Assembly (NCBI RefSeq): GCF_000194605.1
Contig: NC_015321.1
Location: 124,001 to 188,000, forward strand
Direction: 5' to 3'
Origin: Fluviicola taffensis DSM 16823
GTDB lineage: Bacteria > Bacteroidota > Bacteroidia > Flavobacteriales_D > Crocinitomicaceae
Length of the DNA stretch: 64,000 bases
The position numbers and the translations under genes were made by a program. The notes under the pieces are model-generated. The model did no database searches. It was not told where the DNA came from and saw only the letters and a program-made list of their open reading frames with translations. The stretch's first letter is position 1. The number at the start of each line of letters is the position of its first letter. Positions 1 through 10,158 of this stretch are shown here, piece by piece.

Positions 1-175
1 AACAGACTCAAGAAACTAAATTTTACTATTCTCATACTTCAATGATACGGTTTTAGAACCATTATTTTGCTTGTCGATTGTTAAAAACCCCTAAGATTAC
101 CAAGATGATTTTGGATAAGTTTAACATCAATAAGCGGTAAATCCTCTTTATCTTAGCGCTCAAATGATTCAAAGT

Positions 176-892
176 ATGACAAAATTAAGCGTAAACATCA
201 ATAAAATTGCAACCATCAGAAATGCACGTGGAGGTAATACTCCGAATGTGGTGCAAGTCGCAATTGACTGCGAACGTTTTGGAGCGGCTGGAATCACCGT
301 TCATCCAAGACCAGATGAACGACACATTACAGGGAAAGATGTCATGGATTTATCTAAAGTAGTTACTACCGAATTCAATATTGAAGGTTATCCAGATGAG
401 CGTTTTATGCAGATGATTGAAGCTATTCGTCCTGCTCAAGCAACCTTGGTTCCAGATCCACCACATGTACTTACAAGTAATGCAGGTTGGGATACGAAAG
501 AAAATTCAGCTGTTTTACAAGATATTATTCGCAGACTAAAATCGTGGGGAGTTCGAACATCTATTTTTGTAGATACTGATTTACAAAACATTGAATATGC
601 ATTAGAAACTGGAACAGATCGCATTGAATTATACACTGGACCTTATGCTGATAATTTCTCTATCAATAAAGAACAAGCCATCGAACCATTCATTATTGCA
701 TCCAAAAGAGCAATAGAATTAGGGTTGGGACTAAATGCTGGTCATGATTTGAATCAAGATAATTTGCGCTATTTCAAACAAAACATTCCTGAATTAGCAG
801 AAGTCTCTATTGGTCATGCGTTGATTTCAGATGCGCTTTATTTGGGATTGGAAAATACGATTCAGAGATATAACTATTTATTGAGAGATTAA
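176..892 (+). CDS. pdxJ: Pyridoxine 5'-phosphate synthase
   Basis: PdxJ condenses 1-deoxy-D-xylulose 5-phosphate with 3-amino-2-oxopropyl phosphate to pyridoxine 5'-phosphate, the ring-closing step of de novo vitamin B6 synthesis in the cytoplasm. The protein starts [20 protein letters not shown], as PdxJ does, carries the phosphate/substrate motif [11 protein letters not shown] near residues 42-52 and the late LNAGHDLN motif near 205. At 238 residues it matches the usual 235-245. An in-frame ATG lies 12 bases upstream (164), but the family homology begins at 176. It is a single gene, convergent with the minus-strand hydrolase at 976; no clear terminator separates them. Confidence 0.95.
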   Translation: MTKLSVNINKIATIRNARGGNTPNVVQVAIDCERFGAAGITVHPRPDERHITGKDVMDLSKVVTTEFNIEGYPDERFMQMIEAIRPAQATLVPDPPHVLTSNAGWDTKENSAVLQDIIRRLKSWGVRTSIFVDTDLQNIEYALETGTDRIELYTGPYADNFSINKEQAIEPFIIASKRAIELGLGLNAGHDLNQDNLRYFKQNIPELAEVSIGHALISDALYLGLENTIQRYNYLLRD

Positions 893-975
893 GTTATTAC
901 TCGTAAAATCAAGATTGAAAAAACAATTACCTGGGTAACTGGTGGATAATCTTACACTTATCCCTAAAAGTAATT

Positions 976-1797
976 TTAAAGTCGATTTTCCAATATTTTC
1001 TGGATGTATCCATTGATTTTTTTCTTTTGACGACGAGTTCCCTCATCATTCATTTCATTGTGTGTGATTCTTCTCAGCTGAATAATTTGAATACCAAGCG
1101 AATCACACATTTCTGGTGAAGGAATTACACCCGAATCCGCAGTCTTATCTGTAGACCTTAAACTAGAATACTGGGGACTGAAAGTGAGTGGAAATGGAAT
1201 TCTCAAATGATCCAAAGTGATTACCTTTCGAATCAAGTTTGGGTAATCCTTGGCCATTAGAACACTCATGTCTCCCCCATTTGAATGTCCAATTAAGTCA
1301 ACTGATTTTATAAACAAATTGGGATGTATTTCTTTGAAATGATTTAAAACAAATAAGATATTTTCTTCTCCTCGTTTCCAAAACGGCATGCGGACTTCTT
1401 GCATAACCCCTACTTTTGGAAGGAGAGAATCTCCAATTAATTCGTGTTGAATACTCAAGGTCCAATATCCTAAACCTGCCAATCTACGGGTCAAGTAAGA
1501 GTAATTGGTATAATTGGTTGGATAGTTGGAACCGTATCCATGACTGAAAATAACCAATTGAATAGTATTCGTGGAATCTTTATCCACTTTTGGAGCATAC
1601 AAAGCAACAGGTATTCTTCGGAAACGAGCATTATCAAACACTTCATATTCCTCCACTAGAATTTCTCGTTGTTTTTTATTTATCTTTTTCTCAGAAATAC
1701 TTTCAGTTTCAGATGACATCGATGCAAAACCAGCAATCGCTAGGATTAAGATACCTCCTAAAACTACAAAAAAGCGATTTTTCTTTTGTTTCAACAT
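976..1797 (-). CDS. Membrane-anchored alpha/beta hydrolase (PAF-acetylhydrolase-like)
   Basis: An alpha/beta-hydrolase fold esterase or lipase of unknown substrate. Residues 8-26 form one hydrophobic N-terminal segment (signal anchor), so the catalytic domain is probably periplasmic. The oxyanion-region motif FSHGYGS lies near 84-90, the nucleophile elbow GHSNGG at 170-175 (Ser172), and a C-terminal His in RITHNEMN is the likely catalytic base. The overall pattern resembles platelet-activating-factor acetylhydrolase-type enzymes. Its ATG follows directly after the TAA stop of the upstream gene (1798-2694), so the two are very probably one transcript. Substrate cannot be told from sequence. 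Confidence 0.75.
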   Translation of the reverse strand: MLKQKKNRFFVVLGGILILAIAGFASMSSETESISEKKINKKQREILVEEYEVFDNARFRRIPVALYAPKVDKDSTNTIQLVIFSHGYGSNYPTNYTNYSYLTRRLAGLGYWTLSIQHELIGDSLLPKVGVMQEVRMPFWKRGEENILFVLNHFKEIHPNLFIKSVDLIGHSNGGDMSVLMAKDYPNLIRKVITLDHLRIPFPLTFSPQYSSLRSTDKTADSGVIPSPEMCDSLGIQIIQLRRITHNEMNDEGTRRQKKKINGYIQKILENRL

Positions 1798-2694
1798 TTA
1801 CTTGGAGACTAATGAAAAATTCAATCCATCAACAGTGACCGTTCTTACTTTTTCTTCGGAATCTGTAACTTTGTAAATAACTTTCATTCCTTCGCTATTT
1901 GGAACCGTTGTCATTTCCGACCAAAGATTACCCAAGCAGCTTTCTACATCTTCTGTGCGGTATTCCAACAAGTTTCCTTTGAGATCAAATTTCAATAGCA
2001 TAAATCCGATTTCCATTCCTGCTCCACACATTCCATTTGGATTAGCTGTTGAAGGAGCGCTGTACCTCAATATCACCTGATAATCCATAATTGTCTTTTT
2101 AGCAACAAAAATGCTGTAACTAAAAGAAACTAATCCAAACTGATCTAAATCAATGTATTTTTTCTCATCGTTGGCTAACGGAAGTACTAAAAACTCATTG
2201 TGTTTATCCAAATAAATACTGCTTGTATTGAAAGTGACATTCAACTCTTTTTGATTGTTTTTCCAAATTCCACGGTAATTGTATTCCGAATAACTGAGCT
2301 CAATTTTTTCAGAAAACCCAGAACGATTAGTCAGCTCATCTGTGATTTCCATCGGGTTAGAAACCGTTGAAATCATTCTTTTTATGCTATCTGTCCTCAA
2401 TTTATCTGTAAACGAATACAGGGTTATTCCTCCTGCATAATAAATACCAACTAAGGGAATTTCCGTTTTGACATTATCGTAATAATACCATCCTGAAACG
2501 GAAAAACTGAGCCAATTTTCAGGAGAATACTGTTCAAATTTCAAGTAAGCTGTAATGGGATATTTATCATCAATCTGACCATGTATAATCTGATCGGAAA
2601 TCATAAATTCTTCAATGTAGATTTTATTTTGCTGTGCTTTCAAAGTAGAAATACTTATGATTAGCAATAAGCTTGTGAGAAGTAATTTATTCAT
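1798..2694 (-). CDS. Secreted protein of unknown function
   Basis: 298 residues beginning with a clear signal peptide (about residues 1-20, hydrophobic core LLLTSLLLIISISTL, ending LKAQ). The mature part is rich in beta-strand-like aromatic/polar alternation and contains no motif I recognise. It is the first gene of a two-gene unit with the alpha/beta hydrolase downstream (stop and start codons abut). A periplasmic or surface role is inferred only from the signal peptide. Confidence 0.6.
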   Translation of the reverse strand: MNKLLLTSLLLIISISTLKAQQNKIYIEEFMISDQIIHGQIDDKYPITAYLKFEQYSPENWLSFSVSGWYYYDNVKTEIPLVGIYYAGGITLYSFTDKLRTDSIKRMISTVSNPMEITDELTNRSGFSEKIELSYSEYNYRGIWKNNQKELNVTFNTSSIYLDKHNEFLVLPLANDEKKYIDLDQFGLVSFSYSIFVAKKTIMDYQVILRYSAPSTANPNGMCGAGMEIGFMLLKFDLKGNLLEYRTEDVESCLGNLWSEMTTVPNSEGMKVIYKVTDSEEKVRTVTVDGLNFSLVSK

Positions 2695-2760
2695 TTCAAA
2701 TTGGTTTCAACTCTAAATTACAATTAAATCTGAAAAACTTAAAATTGAAAGTTTGAAGCA

Positions 2761-2791
2761 AAAAAAATCCGACAGTGATAGTCTGCCGGAT
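2761..2791 (-). terminator. Intrinsic terminator of the RND efflux operon
   Basis: On the minus strand a 9-bp stem (ATCCGGCAG / CTGTCGGAT, one G-U pair) with a 7-nt loop is followed by a run of T. It starts 19 bases after the stop of the RND permease, the last gene of the efflux operon. Confidence 0.75.
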
Positions 2792-2809
2792 TTCCATGTG
2801 TTAGTTAAT

Positions 2810-5800
2810 TTAAATCACTCCGTGAACGGTAGCATCGTCATCTCCTTCGAGATTTATTTTCTTTCTTGTAAATTTCGCTTGCAATCTGTCAACGACATAA
2901 TACATAATCGGTACTACAATAATAGTCAAGAACATTGAACTTGTCAAACCACCTATCAAAATCCATGCTAATCCATTCTTCCATTCTGCACCAGAACCCG
3001 TTGCAGTAGCAATTGGAATCATACCAACAACCATTGCAATTGTTGTCATAAGAATTGGTCTCATCCGTTCACGAACAGCTTCTAAAAGAGCATTATACGT
3101 AGAACGACCTTCCGTTTTCAAGTGATTGGTGAAATCCACAATCAAAATGGCATTCTTGGCTACCAATCCAAGGAGCATCAACATACCCAGCATCGTAAAT
3201 ATCCCCATATTCGAAGATGTTAAATTCAGTGCTAAGATTGCTCCAATCAATGAAACCAAAATAGAGAATAGTACTACAAATGGATAAACAAAATTATCAT
3301 AAAGCGCCACCATAATCAAATAAACGAGGATCAATCCAATCCCCATCGCAGTACCAAGTGCTCCCATGGACTCTTTCTGACGTTTTACTTCACCTCCCCA
3401 AAGCATACGCACATTCTTATCTAACGGTGCTTTTTTCAGATAATTCGTGATTGAATCAGCAACTGATCCAGCAGCCGTTCCCAATACATAAGATCTCAAA
3501 GTTGTATTTGAAATACGATTTTTGCGTTCCAACTGACCATAACCATTTTCAATAGATACATCTGCAAACTCACTCAACCGAACTTGCTTTCCATCATTGG
3601 TAACAAAGGTCATTTCATTGATATTATCCATGTTACTGCGATCATACTTATCCAACATGATTCGAATATCGTATTCCTCACCCTTGATATCAAAACGCGC
3701 GTCATCATTTCCAGTTAAACCATTTTGCAGCTGCATTCCTACACTCGCAATTGGCAAACCTAACTGCCCCATTTTCTCACGATTCAATTCAATCCGAACT
3801 TCTGGAGAAAACTCATCTGTAGAAATCGATGGATCTTTTGCTCCTGGGATACTTAAAATTTTCGTTTTCAATCTTCGCGCTTCTCTCATCAATAAATCAG
3901 AATCATCTGAAGAAAGGAAAATTTCAATTGGTGCCTCTTCCGAATCAACCATTCCCATATTCAAAGCCTTCACTTCTACCCCAGGATATTTGTTTTGAAT
4001 TTTCATTCTGATTTCATTCATGTATTTCAAAGTAGGATACTTCTTCTGCATATCCTTCTTCATTTTAACCGTGATCTCAGATCTATTCTCCTGACCGAAA
4101 GAAGCCGCTCCCATCCCTGAAGAGGGGCCACCAACATTCGAGAAGACAATATCGACAATATTATTCTTCTGAGACAGAATCATTTGCTCAATTTCAAGTG
4201 TGGTGGTATTATTCTCTTCAAAAGTGGTGCTCTTATCGTACTTCAACTTAATCATGAATTTACCTTGATCTCCCTGAGCAACAAACTCCTGTCCTACGAT
4301 TCCAAGTCCCATGGTTGCCATACTTGCAAAGAAAATTGCAATAACTCCAAGTCCCATAATCAATTTATGTTTCAAAGACCAAGCAACCAATTTCACATAC
4401 CCATTTGTAAAGGAATTGATACCGCTTTCAAACCACATTAAGAAACGTTGGAATGGATTTTTCCGATTTAGTTTCACTTCCTTAGCCAAACGTGAAGCCA
4501 GCCATGGAGTCAAGGTAAAACACACCAATAAAGACATCAGGGTTGATACCACAACTACAATCGAGAACTGACGCAAAATATCTGAAATTGTTCCTTCAAT
4601 AAAGACAACAGGAGAGAATACCACGACATCCACTAAAGTAATTGCCAATGCAGTAAATCCAATCTCATTTCGTCCATCCAAGGCCGCTTTTCTTCTTCCT
4701 TTCCCCATTTGTAAGTGGCGGTAAATATTTTCCAAAACCACGATGGAGTCATCCACGAGAATACCAATTACGAGCGACATTGCCAAAAGCGTCATCAAGT
4801 TCAAGGTATACCCCAACATATACATTGCAATAAATGTCGAAATTAATGATGCAGGAATTGCAATCAATACAATCATTGCATTTCGCAAACTGTGTAAGAA
4901 CAACATCATTACTGCAGCTACAAGTAGAACTGCTAATTCCAAATCATGTAGTACTGCGTCAACCGACTCAATCGTTGGAAGCGAAGTATCCGTTGCAACT
5001 GTAAATTTGATTCCTTCTTTCTTATATTTTGCTTCAATCTCCTTGAATTTTTGCTTTGTGAGATTGGCCATATCCACAGCATTCGCATCACTTTGCTTTT
5101 TAACCCGAAGACCAATCCCATTTATTCCGTTGTAACGGCTCACAGTTATTACATCTTCAGAACCATCAGCAACATCAGCAACATCACCCAAGCGAACAGA
5201 AGACGTTCCATCGGTATAAATGATTAGGTTTCTCAAATCATCAACCGTTTGGAATTTACCTGCCAAACGAACCGTCATTTGTTCTGTTTCGCTTTTCAAT
5301 TTACCAGTCGGAAATTCAACATTTGCAGCTGCAACAATTTGATTTACTTGTGCTAATGACAAGCCATACATTTTTAATTTGTCTTTATCTACGTCAACTC
5401 TGAAAGCTCTTTTTTCCCCTCCAATTACCTGCACTTCTGCAACACCTTTGGTTTGCTTAATTTGTGGAAGAAGCTGTTTATCCATCAACTCCATGAAATC
5501 ACGATCATCCATGTTTTTGGCAATCGCACTTACTTGAAGTACTGGAGAAGCATTGGGTTCAATTTTAGCGATTATTGGAGCCTTCGCTCCTTCTGGCAAA
5601 TCGTTCAATATATTATTAACCTTTCTTTGTGCATCTTCCAAAGCCATGTCAATATCTGCAGAAGCTTTAAACTCCAGCATTACTACAGAAGCATTATCCA
5701 TGGAGAATGTGGTAACCTCCGAAATGTTTTCAAGGCCACTCAGTGCATCTTCTAAAGGTTTAGCTACTTGTGTCTCTACCGTTGCAGGAGAAGCACCAGG

Positions 5801-5953
5801 ATACAAAGTTGTGACTGTAAGAATTGGCGGAGAAAAATCCGGCAATAGCTCATAGCTCAACTGATTATAACTTATTAGACCTCCACCAATCAAAATTGTA
5901 AAAATTACAATAATGAAGGAAGGTCTCTTAATGGATAGTTCCGTTAATGTCAT
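2810..5953 (-). CDS. RND efflux pump inner-membrane permease (HAE1/AcrB family)
   Basis: The proton-driven inner-membrane component of a tripartite efflux pump. The 1047 residues match the family length. Visible hallmarks: N-terminal segment MTLTELSIKRPSFIIVIF then the first large periplasmic loop; TM4 with the paired acidic residues of the proton relay (GILVDDSIVVLENI, near residue 400); a second periplasmic loop; and the TM10-11 motif KNAILIVDF followed by RMRPILMTT. It lies 13 bases downstream of the adaptor gene and closes the operon tetR-tolC-adaptor-permease. Substrate class is not predictable from sequence; the HAE1 group mostly exports hydrophobic or amphiphilic compounds. Confidence 0.92.
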   Translation of the reverse strand: MTLTELSIKRPSFIIVIFTILIGGGLISYNQLSYELLPDFSPPILTVTTLYPGASPATVETQVAKPLEDALSGLENISEVTTFSMDNASVVMLEFKASADIDMALEDAQRKVNNILNDLPEGAKAPIIAKIEPNASPVLQVSAIAKNMDDRDFMELMDKQLLPQIKQTKGVAEVQVIGGEKRAFRVDVDKDKLKMYGLSLAQVNQIVAAANVEFPTGKLKSETEQMTVRLAGKFQTVDDLRNLIIYTDGTSSVRLGDVADVADGSEDVITVSRYNGINGIGLRVKKQSDANAVDMANLTKQKFKEIEAKYKKEGIKFTVATDTSLPTIESVDAVLHDLELAVLLVAAVMMLFLHSLRNAMIVLIAIPASLISTFIAMYMLGYTLNLMTLLAMSLVIGILVDDSIVVLENIYRHLQMGKGRRKAALDGRNEIGFTALAITLVDVVVFSPVVFIEGTISDILRQFSIVVVVSTLMSLLVCFTLTPWLASRLAKEVKLNRKNPFQRFLMWFESGINSFTNGYVKLVAWSLKHKLIMGLGVIAIFFASMATMGLGIVGQEFVAQGDQGKFMIKLKYDKSTTFEENNTTTLEIEQMILSQKNNIVDIVFSNVGGPSSGMGAASFGQENRSEITVKMKKDMQKKYPTLKYMNEIRMKIQNKYPGVEVKALNMGMVDSEEAPIEIFLSSDDSDLLMREARRLKTKILSIPGAKDPSISTDEFSPEVRIELNREKMGQLGLPIASVGMQLQNGLTGNDDARFDIKGEEYDIRIMLDKYDRSNMDNINEMTFVTNDGKQVRLSEFADVSIENGYGQLERKNRISNTTLRSYVLGTAAGSVADSITNYLKKAPLDKNVRMLWGGEVKRQKESMGALGTAMGIGLILVYLIMVALYDNFVYPFVVLFSILVSLIGAILALNLTSSNMGIFTMLGMLMLLGLVAKNAILIVDFTNHLKTEGRSTYNALLEAVRERMRPILMTTIAMVVGMIPIATATGSGAEWKNGLAWILIGGLTSSMFLTIIVVPIMYYVVDRLQAKFTRKKINLEGDDDATVHGVI

Positions 5954-5966
5954 GACCTGAGTTTAA

Positions 5967-7016
5967 TTAATTGGTTTTAACATTTGTCTTGTCTTGAAGA
6001 TTCACTTGTCCTTTAACAACGATGACATCTCCTTTTTTAATTCCACTAACTACTTCAATGTAATCTCCATCTGAAGTTCCAGCAGTGAAAGTTGTCAAAT
6101 AAGCAACCTTATTGCGAACAACATATACTTGTGGATTTTTAGATGATCCAACCAAAGCCAAACGAGGAACGGAAAGTCTTGTAACACTTTCGTTGTTTTT
6201 CAAACGAACTGAACCGTACATTCCTGCCATCAATTCTCTTTTTGGATTAGGTACTGTAATTTGTACTTTGAAATTGTGTGCTTTATCAGCTACAACGGAG
6301 ATATTACTTATCTTACCAGGGAATTCTCGCACTCCATAAATATCTGCACGAATAGCAACTGCTTGACCCAATTTGAATTTTAACACATCTCTTTCTGGAA
6401 CATTTACAGTCAATTTCAAGCTTGAAATATCTGTTAACTCAAACAATGGTGTTCCTTGTCCAACGAAAGATCCTAAATCAACCATTTTTTTGGTGATAAC
6501 GCCTGAGTAAGGAGCCGTAATGGATGTGCTTTTGATTTGTTTTTGAATTTGTTTCTTTTGCAATTCACTTGAACGAACACCCAATTTTGTTTTTTCAACT
6601 TGTACACCTGAAACTGCATTTTCCCTTTCAAGATTTGAATAACGTCTATCGTCATTTTTCTGACCTTCTAAACCAACATCTGCACCTTCTAATTGTAATT
6701 GTAGCATCTCATCATCTACTTTAGCCAATAACTTTCCTTGACCTACCTGATCGCCTTCTTCAAATCGAATCGAAACTACTTTCCCGTTTGCATCAGATCC
6801 AACTACATTTTGACGTGCTGGGTCAAACGATCCCAAAAACGATAATGAACTTTCAAATGAATGGTCAACTGGAGCTCCTGTTTTTACAAGAACAGCAGCA
6901 TTCACATCATTGATGAAAATTTTAGCTTGAACTTCTTTTTTGTTTGACATCAATTTAAAAACTACAAGTCCAACTAGAACTACAGCTACTATGATAATTG
7001 TGATAACTCTTTTCAT
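5967..7016 (-). CDS. RND efflux periplasmic adaptor (membrane fusion protein)
   Basis: 349 residues linking the inner-membrane RND permease to the outer-membrane channel. One N-terminal hydrophobic segment (residues 5-23) anchors or exports it. A biotinyl-lipoyl half-motif (GKVVSIRFEEGDQVGQGKLLAKVDD, about residues 79-103, cited by position), a short alpha-hairpin rich in Q/K, the second lipoyl half (ITAPYSGVI) and a beta-barrel with GTPLFELTDIS follow in the usual order. Third gene of the operon, 24 bases after tolC and 13 bases before the permease. Confidence 0.9.
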   Translation of the reverse strand: MKRVITIIIVAVVLVGLVVFKLMSNKKEVQAKIFINDVNAAVLVKTGAPVDHSFESSLSFLGSFDPARQNVVGSDANGKVVSIRFEEGDQVGQGKLLAKVDDEMLQLQLEGADVGLEGQKNDDRRYSNLERENAVSGVQVEKTKLGVRSSELQKKQIQKQIKSTSITAPYSGVITKKMVDLGSFVGQGTPLFELTDISSLKLTVNVPERDVLKFKLGQAVAIRADIYGVREFPGKISNISVVADKAHNFKVQITVPNPKRELMAGMYGSVRLKNNESVTRLSVPRLALVGSSKNPQVYVVRNKVAYLTTFTAGTSDGDYIEVVSGIKKGDVIVVKGQVNLQDKTNVKTN

Positions 7017-7040
7017 TTCTATTTAAGTTAATCTGATTTA

Positions 7041-8342
7041 TTATTTAATATTTCCTATATTCTTCAAATACTCCAATTCTGCCTGACGTAACTGCACATA
7101 TGCCACAACTAGGTTTGTTTGAGACTGCTGCAAATCCGTACTTGCTTTCACAAGATCGTTAGAATCCACTGTTCCCTCGTTATATTGAAGTTCGGTTTGT
7201 TTGTAAACACTTTGGGAAAGCTTTAATTGTTCCTGAGCAATTCCCAATGAATTTACCTGAATTTCAATTTGGCGTTTTGCATTTTCTGTCTGCATATGCA
7301 ATTGTTGATTTAACAACTCTTCCTGATTTTCCAATTTCATGTGTGAAATCTTGGTTACTTTTTGTTTGTAGTATTTTTCCAAACCATCAAACAAAGTCCA
7401 ATCCAAACGAATTCCTAAAAATGCGGAAGGAATTCCTTGGCGCACCTTATCTTCAGGTTTCATATTGTATGTATAATTATAACCAGCAACAAAAGACAGA
7501 GATGGTAAGTACGCCATATTATTCCCTTTTTTCTCTTCTTCATTCATGCGGATTTGTGCTCCAATCAATTCCATTTCTGGGTAGTTGATTGTATTTCCAT
7601 CTACCAAAATGGATTTCTCAACCAAATCATCAGATGCCAATGTGATTTTCTGATCTTCCGGTAATCCGATCAAAATTTTCAAAAGCATTTCCAATTGATC
7701 CTTGTTTGCCAAAAGTGTTTGCTTTCCATTTACCGAGTTCAAACGGTTGATACGAAGTTTATCTACTTCTGTTTTAACGATTAATTTCTGACGCTCCATT
7801 GCCTCCATATTTCCAATTAGGCGATCAATGTTCACCAAATTAGAATCCACAAATCCAATCTGTTTATTGATTGCTTGAAGGTTGAAAAAGGTGTTTGCAA
7901 CCTGAGTCTTGCTATCGCGCTCCGTAATTTTTTGTTGAATCTCAAGGACTTCCTGCTGGATTTTCAAGGTGCTAATTCCATAATTAATCTGCGGATTGAA
8001 CAGAATTTGCTGCAACTGGATAGAGTTACTAAAAACGAATGGAACACCAAATTTCACTGCTTGGTAAGTTCCTGGAGCCCCTCCAAAAATCTCACCAGGC
8101 AATAACTGCCCCTGGATAATCGCGTTGTACCTGTAATCAGCATTCGCTACAATCTTTGGGTAACGCGCAGTTAAATAAGACGAAATCTGACTTTTATTCA
8201 TCGTTACGTCCAAACGGGAGTTAACAATGGATAAATTGGCAGTATCCGCCATTTTCAAACATGTTTCTAAGTCTAGTACTTGAGCAGAAGCATTACTTCC
8301 AACTCCTAAAACCAAGAGCACACCTAATAAACCATTTCTCAT
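7041..8342 (-). CDS. TolC-family outer-membrane efflux channel
   Basis: 433 residues with a signal peptide (about 1-20, ending ASA) and two structural repeats of long alpha-helices with periodic Q/N/L heptads, as in TolC/OEP proteins. The opening LDLETCLKMADTANLSI and the C-terminal LRQAELEYLKNIGNI match the family ends. No lipobox, unlike the second pump's channel at 21586. It is 26 bases downstream of tetR and forms the outer-membrane exit of the pump encoded at 2810-7016. Confidence 0.88.
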   Translation of the reverse strand: MRNGLLGVLLVLGVGSNASAQVLDLETCLKMADTANLSIVNSRLDVTMNKSQISSYLTARYPKIVANADYRYNAIIQGQLLPGEIFGGAPGTYQAVKFGVPFVFSNSIQLQQILFNPQINYGISTLKIQQEVLEIQQKITERDSKTQVANTFFNLQAINKQIGFVDSNLVNIDRLIGNMEAMERQKLIVKTEVDKLRINRLNSVNGKQTLLANKDQLEMLLKILIGLPEDQKITLASDDLVEKSILVDGNTINYPEMELIGAQIRMNEEEKKGNNMAYLPSLSFVAGYNYTYNMKPEDKVRQGIPSAFLGIRLDWTLFDGLEKYYKQKVTKISHMKLENQEELLNQQLHMQTENAKRQIEIQVNSLGIAQEQLKLSQSVYKQTELQYNEGTVDSNDLVKASTDLQQSQTNLVVAYVQLRQAELEYLKNIGNIK

Positions 8343-8368
8343 TTTTAAATCTTTGTTTAATTGAAGTG

Positions 8369-8989
8369 TTATTTATTTGTATTTGGGATAAATAAATATC
8401 CGATGATCATTTCCGTAACGTACTGTTTTTGAAGCATCAATCGCTCCTGGGATTCATCGTCTGTCAAACTGTTTAAATATTTCATTAAAGGCTTGGCCAT
8501 AAATGGGTAATGACAATTAGACATAATCAGTAGCATAATATTTGTCAAATCCATTTTACGAATAATTCCTTTTTCTTGAGCTTCCAACAATTCTTCAAAA
8601 ACTCCTGTTGAACCAATCTTCTCAAGAATTTTAGCATGATCAAACTCACACTTATCTCCACGAGAAAGCTCGGATAAAATAAAGCGTGGAATATCTGGAT
8701 GAAGAGTTAAGAACTCGTATTCTCTTTCAATGAAAATACGCAATTTCGCTTCTAAACTGAGGTCTGTTTTGAACACTTCAACGGTAGAAAACATAAAATC
8801 TTCCATCGCAGCTTCAAAAACCAATGTGAAAAGCTGTTTTTTGGAGCAAAAGTAATAGTTTACAAGTGCAACATTCATTCCTGCCTCTTTCGCAATCTCT
8901 CGAGAAGTACAGCCATCAAAACCCTTCGCTATAAAGACATTCTTTGCAGCTTCTCGGATTTTCACTTCTGTTGATCGTTCTTTGCTCAT
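8369..8989 (-). CDS. TetR/AcrR-family transcriptional regulator
   Basis: 206 residues. Residues about 8-55 form the TetR helix-turn-helix: IREAAKNVFIAKGFDGCTSREIAKEAG region, then MNVALVNYYFCSKKQLF, the recognition helix with the near-invariant YYF..K..L pattern. The C-terminal part is a variable ligand-binding helical domain. As first gene of the efflux operon it is probably an autorepressor that releases the operon when a pump substrate binds; a palindrome suitable as its operator lies directly upstream (9011-9040). Confidence 0.9.
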   Translation of the reverse strand: MSKERSTEVKIREAAKNVFIAKGFDGCTSREIAKEAGMNVALVNYYFCSKKQLFTLVFEAAMEDFMFSTVEVFKTDLSLEAKLRIFIEREYEFLTLHPDIPRFILSELSRGDKCEFDHAKILEKIGSTGVFEELLEAQEKGIIRKMDLTNIMLLIMSNCHYPFMAKPLMKYLNSLTDDESQERLMLQKQYVTEMIIGYLFIPNTNK

Positions 8990-9010
8990 ATTTTTAAAAT
9001 CGGCACAAAA

Positions 9011-9040
9011 TTAAACGCAAATTTTAAACAAGCGTTTAAA
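9011..9040. promoter_or_regulatory. Candidate TetR operator upstream of the efflux operon
   Basis: TTTAAAC (9023-9029), a 4-base spacer, then GTTTAAA (9034-9040) form a perfect 7-bp inverted repeat. A further half-like copy TTAAACG lies at 9011-9017. The site is 34 bases upstream of the tetR start, where an autoregulating TetR repressor would bind. Operator assignment is inference; the palindrome is seen directly. Confidence 0.5.
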
Positions 9041-9366
9041 TTACAGAATATTATTTGTTAAAATAAAACAAAGACACTTCAAACAGTAGTGCTCTGAGTT
9101 AAATTAAAAATTAATCTTGCTCTTTATCGCAGCAAATTTCGGAGGAAAAAGAGATAAAACCATGAAAAATCGGTGAATGGTAACAGACTTCCTGTGAATG
9201 GTGGAAACAGATAAATGAAATGAACCTCACAGATGACAAAATTAGAAGGCTCTAAGGTAGAGATAGTCCAAAACTAAAAACCTCTTTGAATAGTTCACCT
9301 TTTTGAACTAAGTAGCCCTGATCATAGCCGAATAAAACTCTTTAAAACTTCTTTTCAACCGCTTGT
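9041..9366. other. Intergenic region without recognised gene
   Basis: No convincing ORF, RNA or mobile-element remnant. A short imperfect direct repeat (GTGAATGGT followed by an AACAGA-like tail) occurs twice near 9170-9212, too weak to name. The region must contain the efflux-operon promoter at its left edge. Confidence 0.4.
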
Positions 9367-10074
9367 TTAAGGCTCATCTAAAAAGACATCCGAACGCTGA
9401 TTTTTGAAGTAGTAAGAAATTGCAAATCCAACGATTAATGATTGAGTTGGTGCTCGTAAATCTTTAGCCGTATATCCCCCAGAAGTAGTTGACCCTACTC
9501 GATACCCGTCAAAATGATATCCTGTAAAATTATAGCCAATAATCCAACGATAAGCAACCGCTTCATCAGATGCTAAAACAATAGATAACGTTGGTTCAAC
9601 ATACATGGCTAAAACATCTTGCTTTCCGTATTTCTTGGTACCTGAAGTATTAAACCAATGCTGTGCAATTCCTGTTTTCACCCCAAGTTCCAATCCTAAA
9701 CGAGGTCCAACCCAACTTGTCCAACCCAATTCGATATCTCCACCGAGTACATGCATACCCCCATAAATAGATTGAACTTTCTTATGATCCGCAATAGAAT
9801 CATCGCTTACGCCTGGTTCAAAAGGAATTCGGTATTCATTCACCTTGTAATACATGTATCTTGGACCAAAAGCCACATACCAATGCTTAAAAGGCTTGTA
9901 TTGAATCTTCGGATGTGCAGTCACAATCCCGTTTAGATAATTACGAAACATTTTATTCCCCATCCCCATGGGGAGTGCCAATTCTCCAGTAATATTCCAT
10001 TTATCATTACCAATCTGAGCATTTGACTCTGTAATTGAGCACACAAGCACTAAAATAATTAGAAATTTTCTCAT
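9367..10074 (-). CDS. Secreted or outer-membrane beta-barrel-like protein, unknown function
   Basis: About 235 residues from the preferred start at 10074 (MRKFLIILVLVCSITESNAQ, a good signal peptide); an in-frame ATG at 10137 would add 21 residues without signal character. The mature part alternates aromatic and glycine residues (VAFGPRYMYYK, ELGWTSWVGPRLGLELG, YNFTGYHFDGY) and ends in YYFKNQRSD, compatible with a small outer-membrane beta-barrel. Divergent from the EamA transporter at 10159. No specific function recognised. Confidence 0.6.
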   Translation of the reverse strand: MRKFLIILVLVCSITESNAQIGNDKWNITGELALPMGMGNKMFRNYLNGIVTAHPKIQYKPFKHWYVAFGPRYMYYKVNEYRIPFEPGVSDDSIADHKKVQSIYGGMHVLGGDIELGWTSWVGPRLGLELGVKTGIAQHWFNTSGTKKYGKQDVLAMYVEPTLSIVLASDEAVAYRWIIGYNFTGYHFDGYRVGSTTSGGYTAKDLRAPTQSLIVGFAISYYFKNQRSDVFLDEP

Positions 10075-10158
10075 GAAAGCAGGGTTCTTTTGCATAAATC
10101 TACGAAAAGGATTCAAATACTTAACGTCCAATTTCATCTTACATTGTACTTTTAGCTC

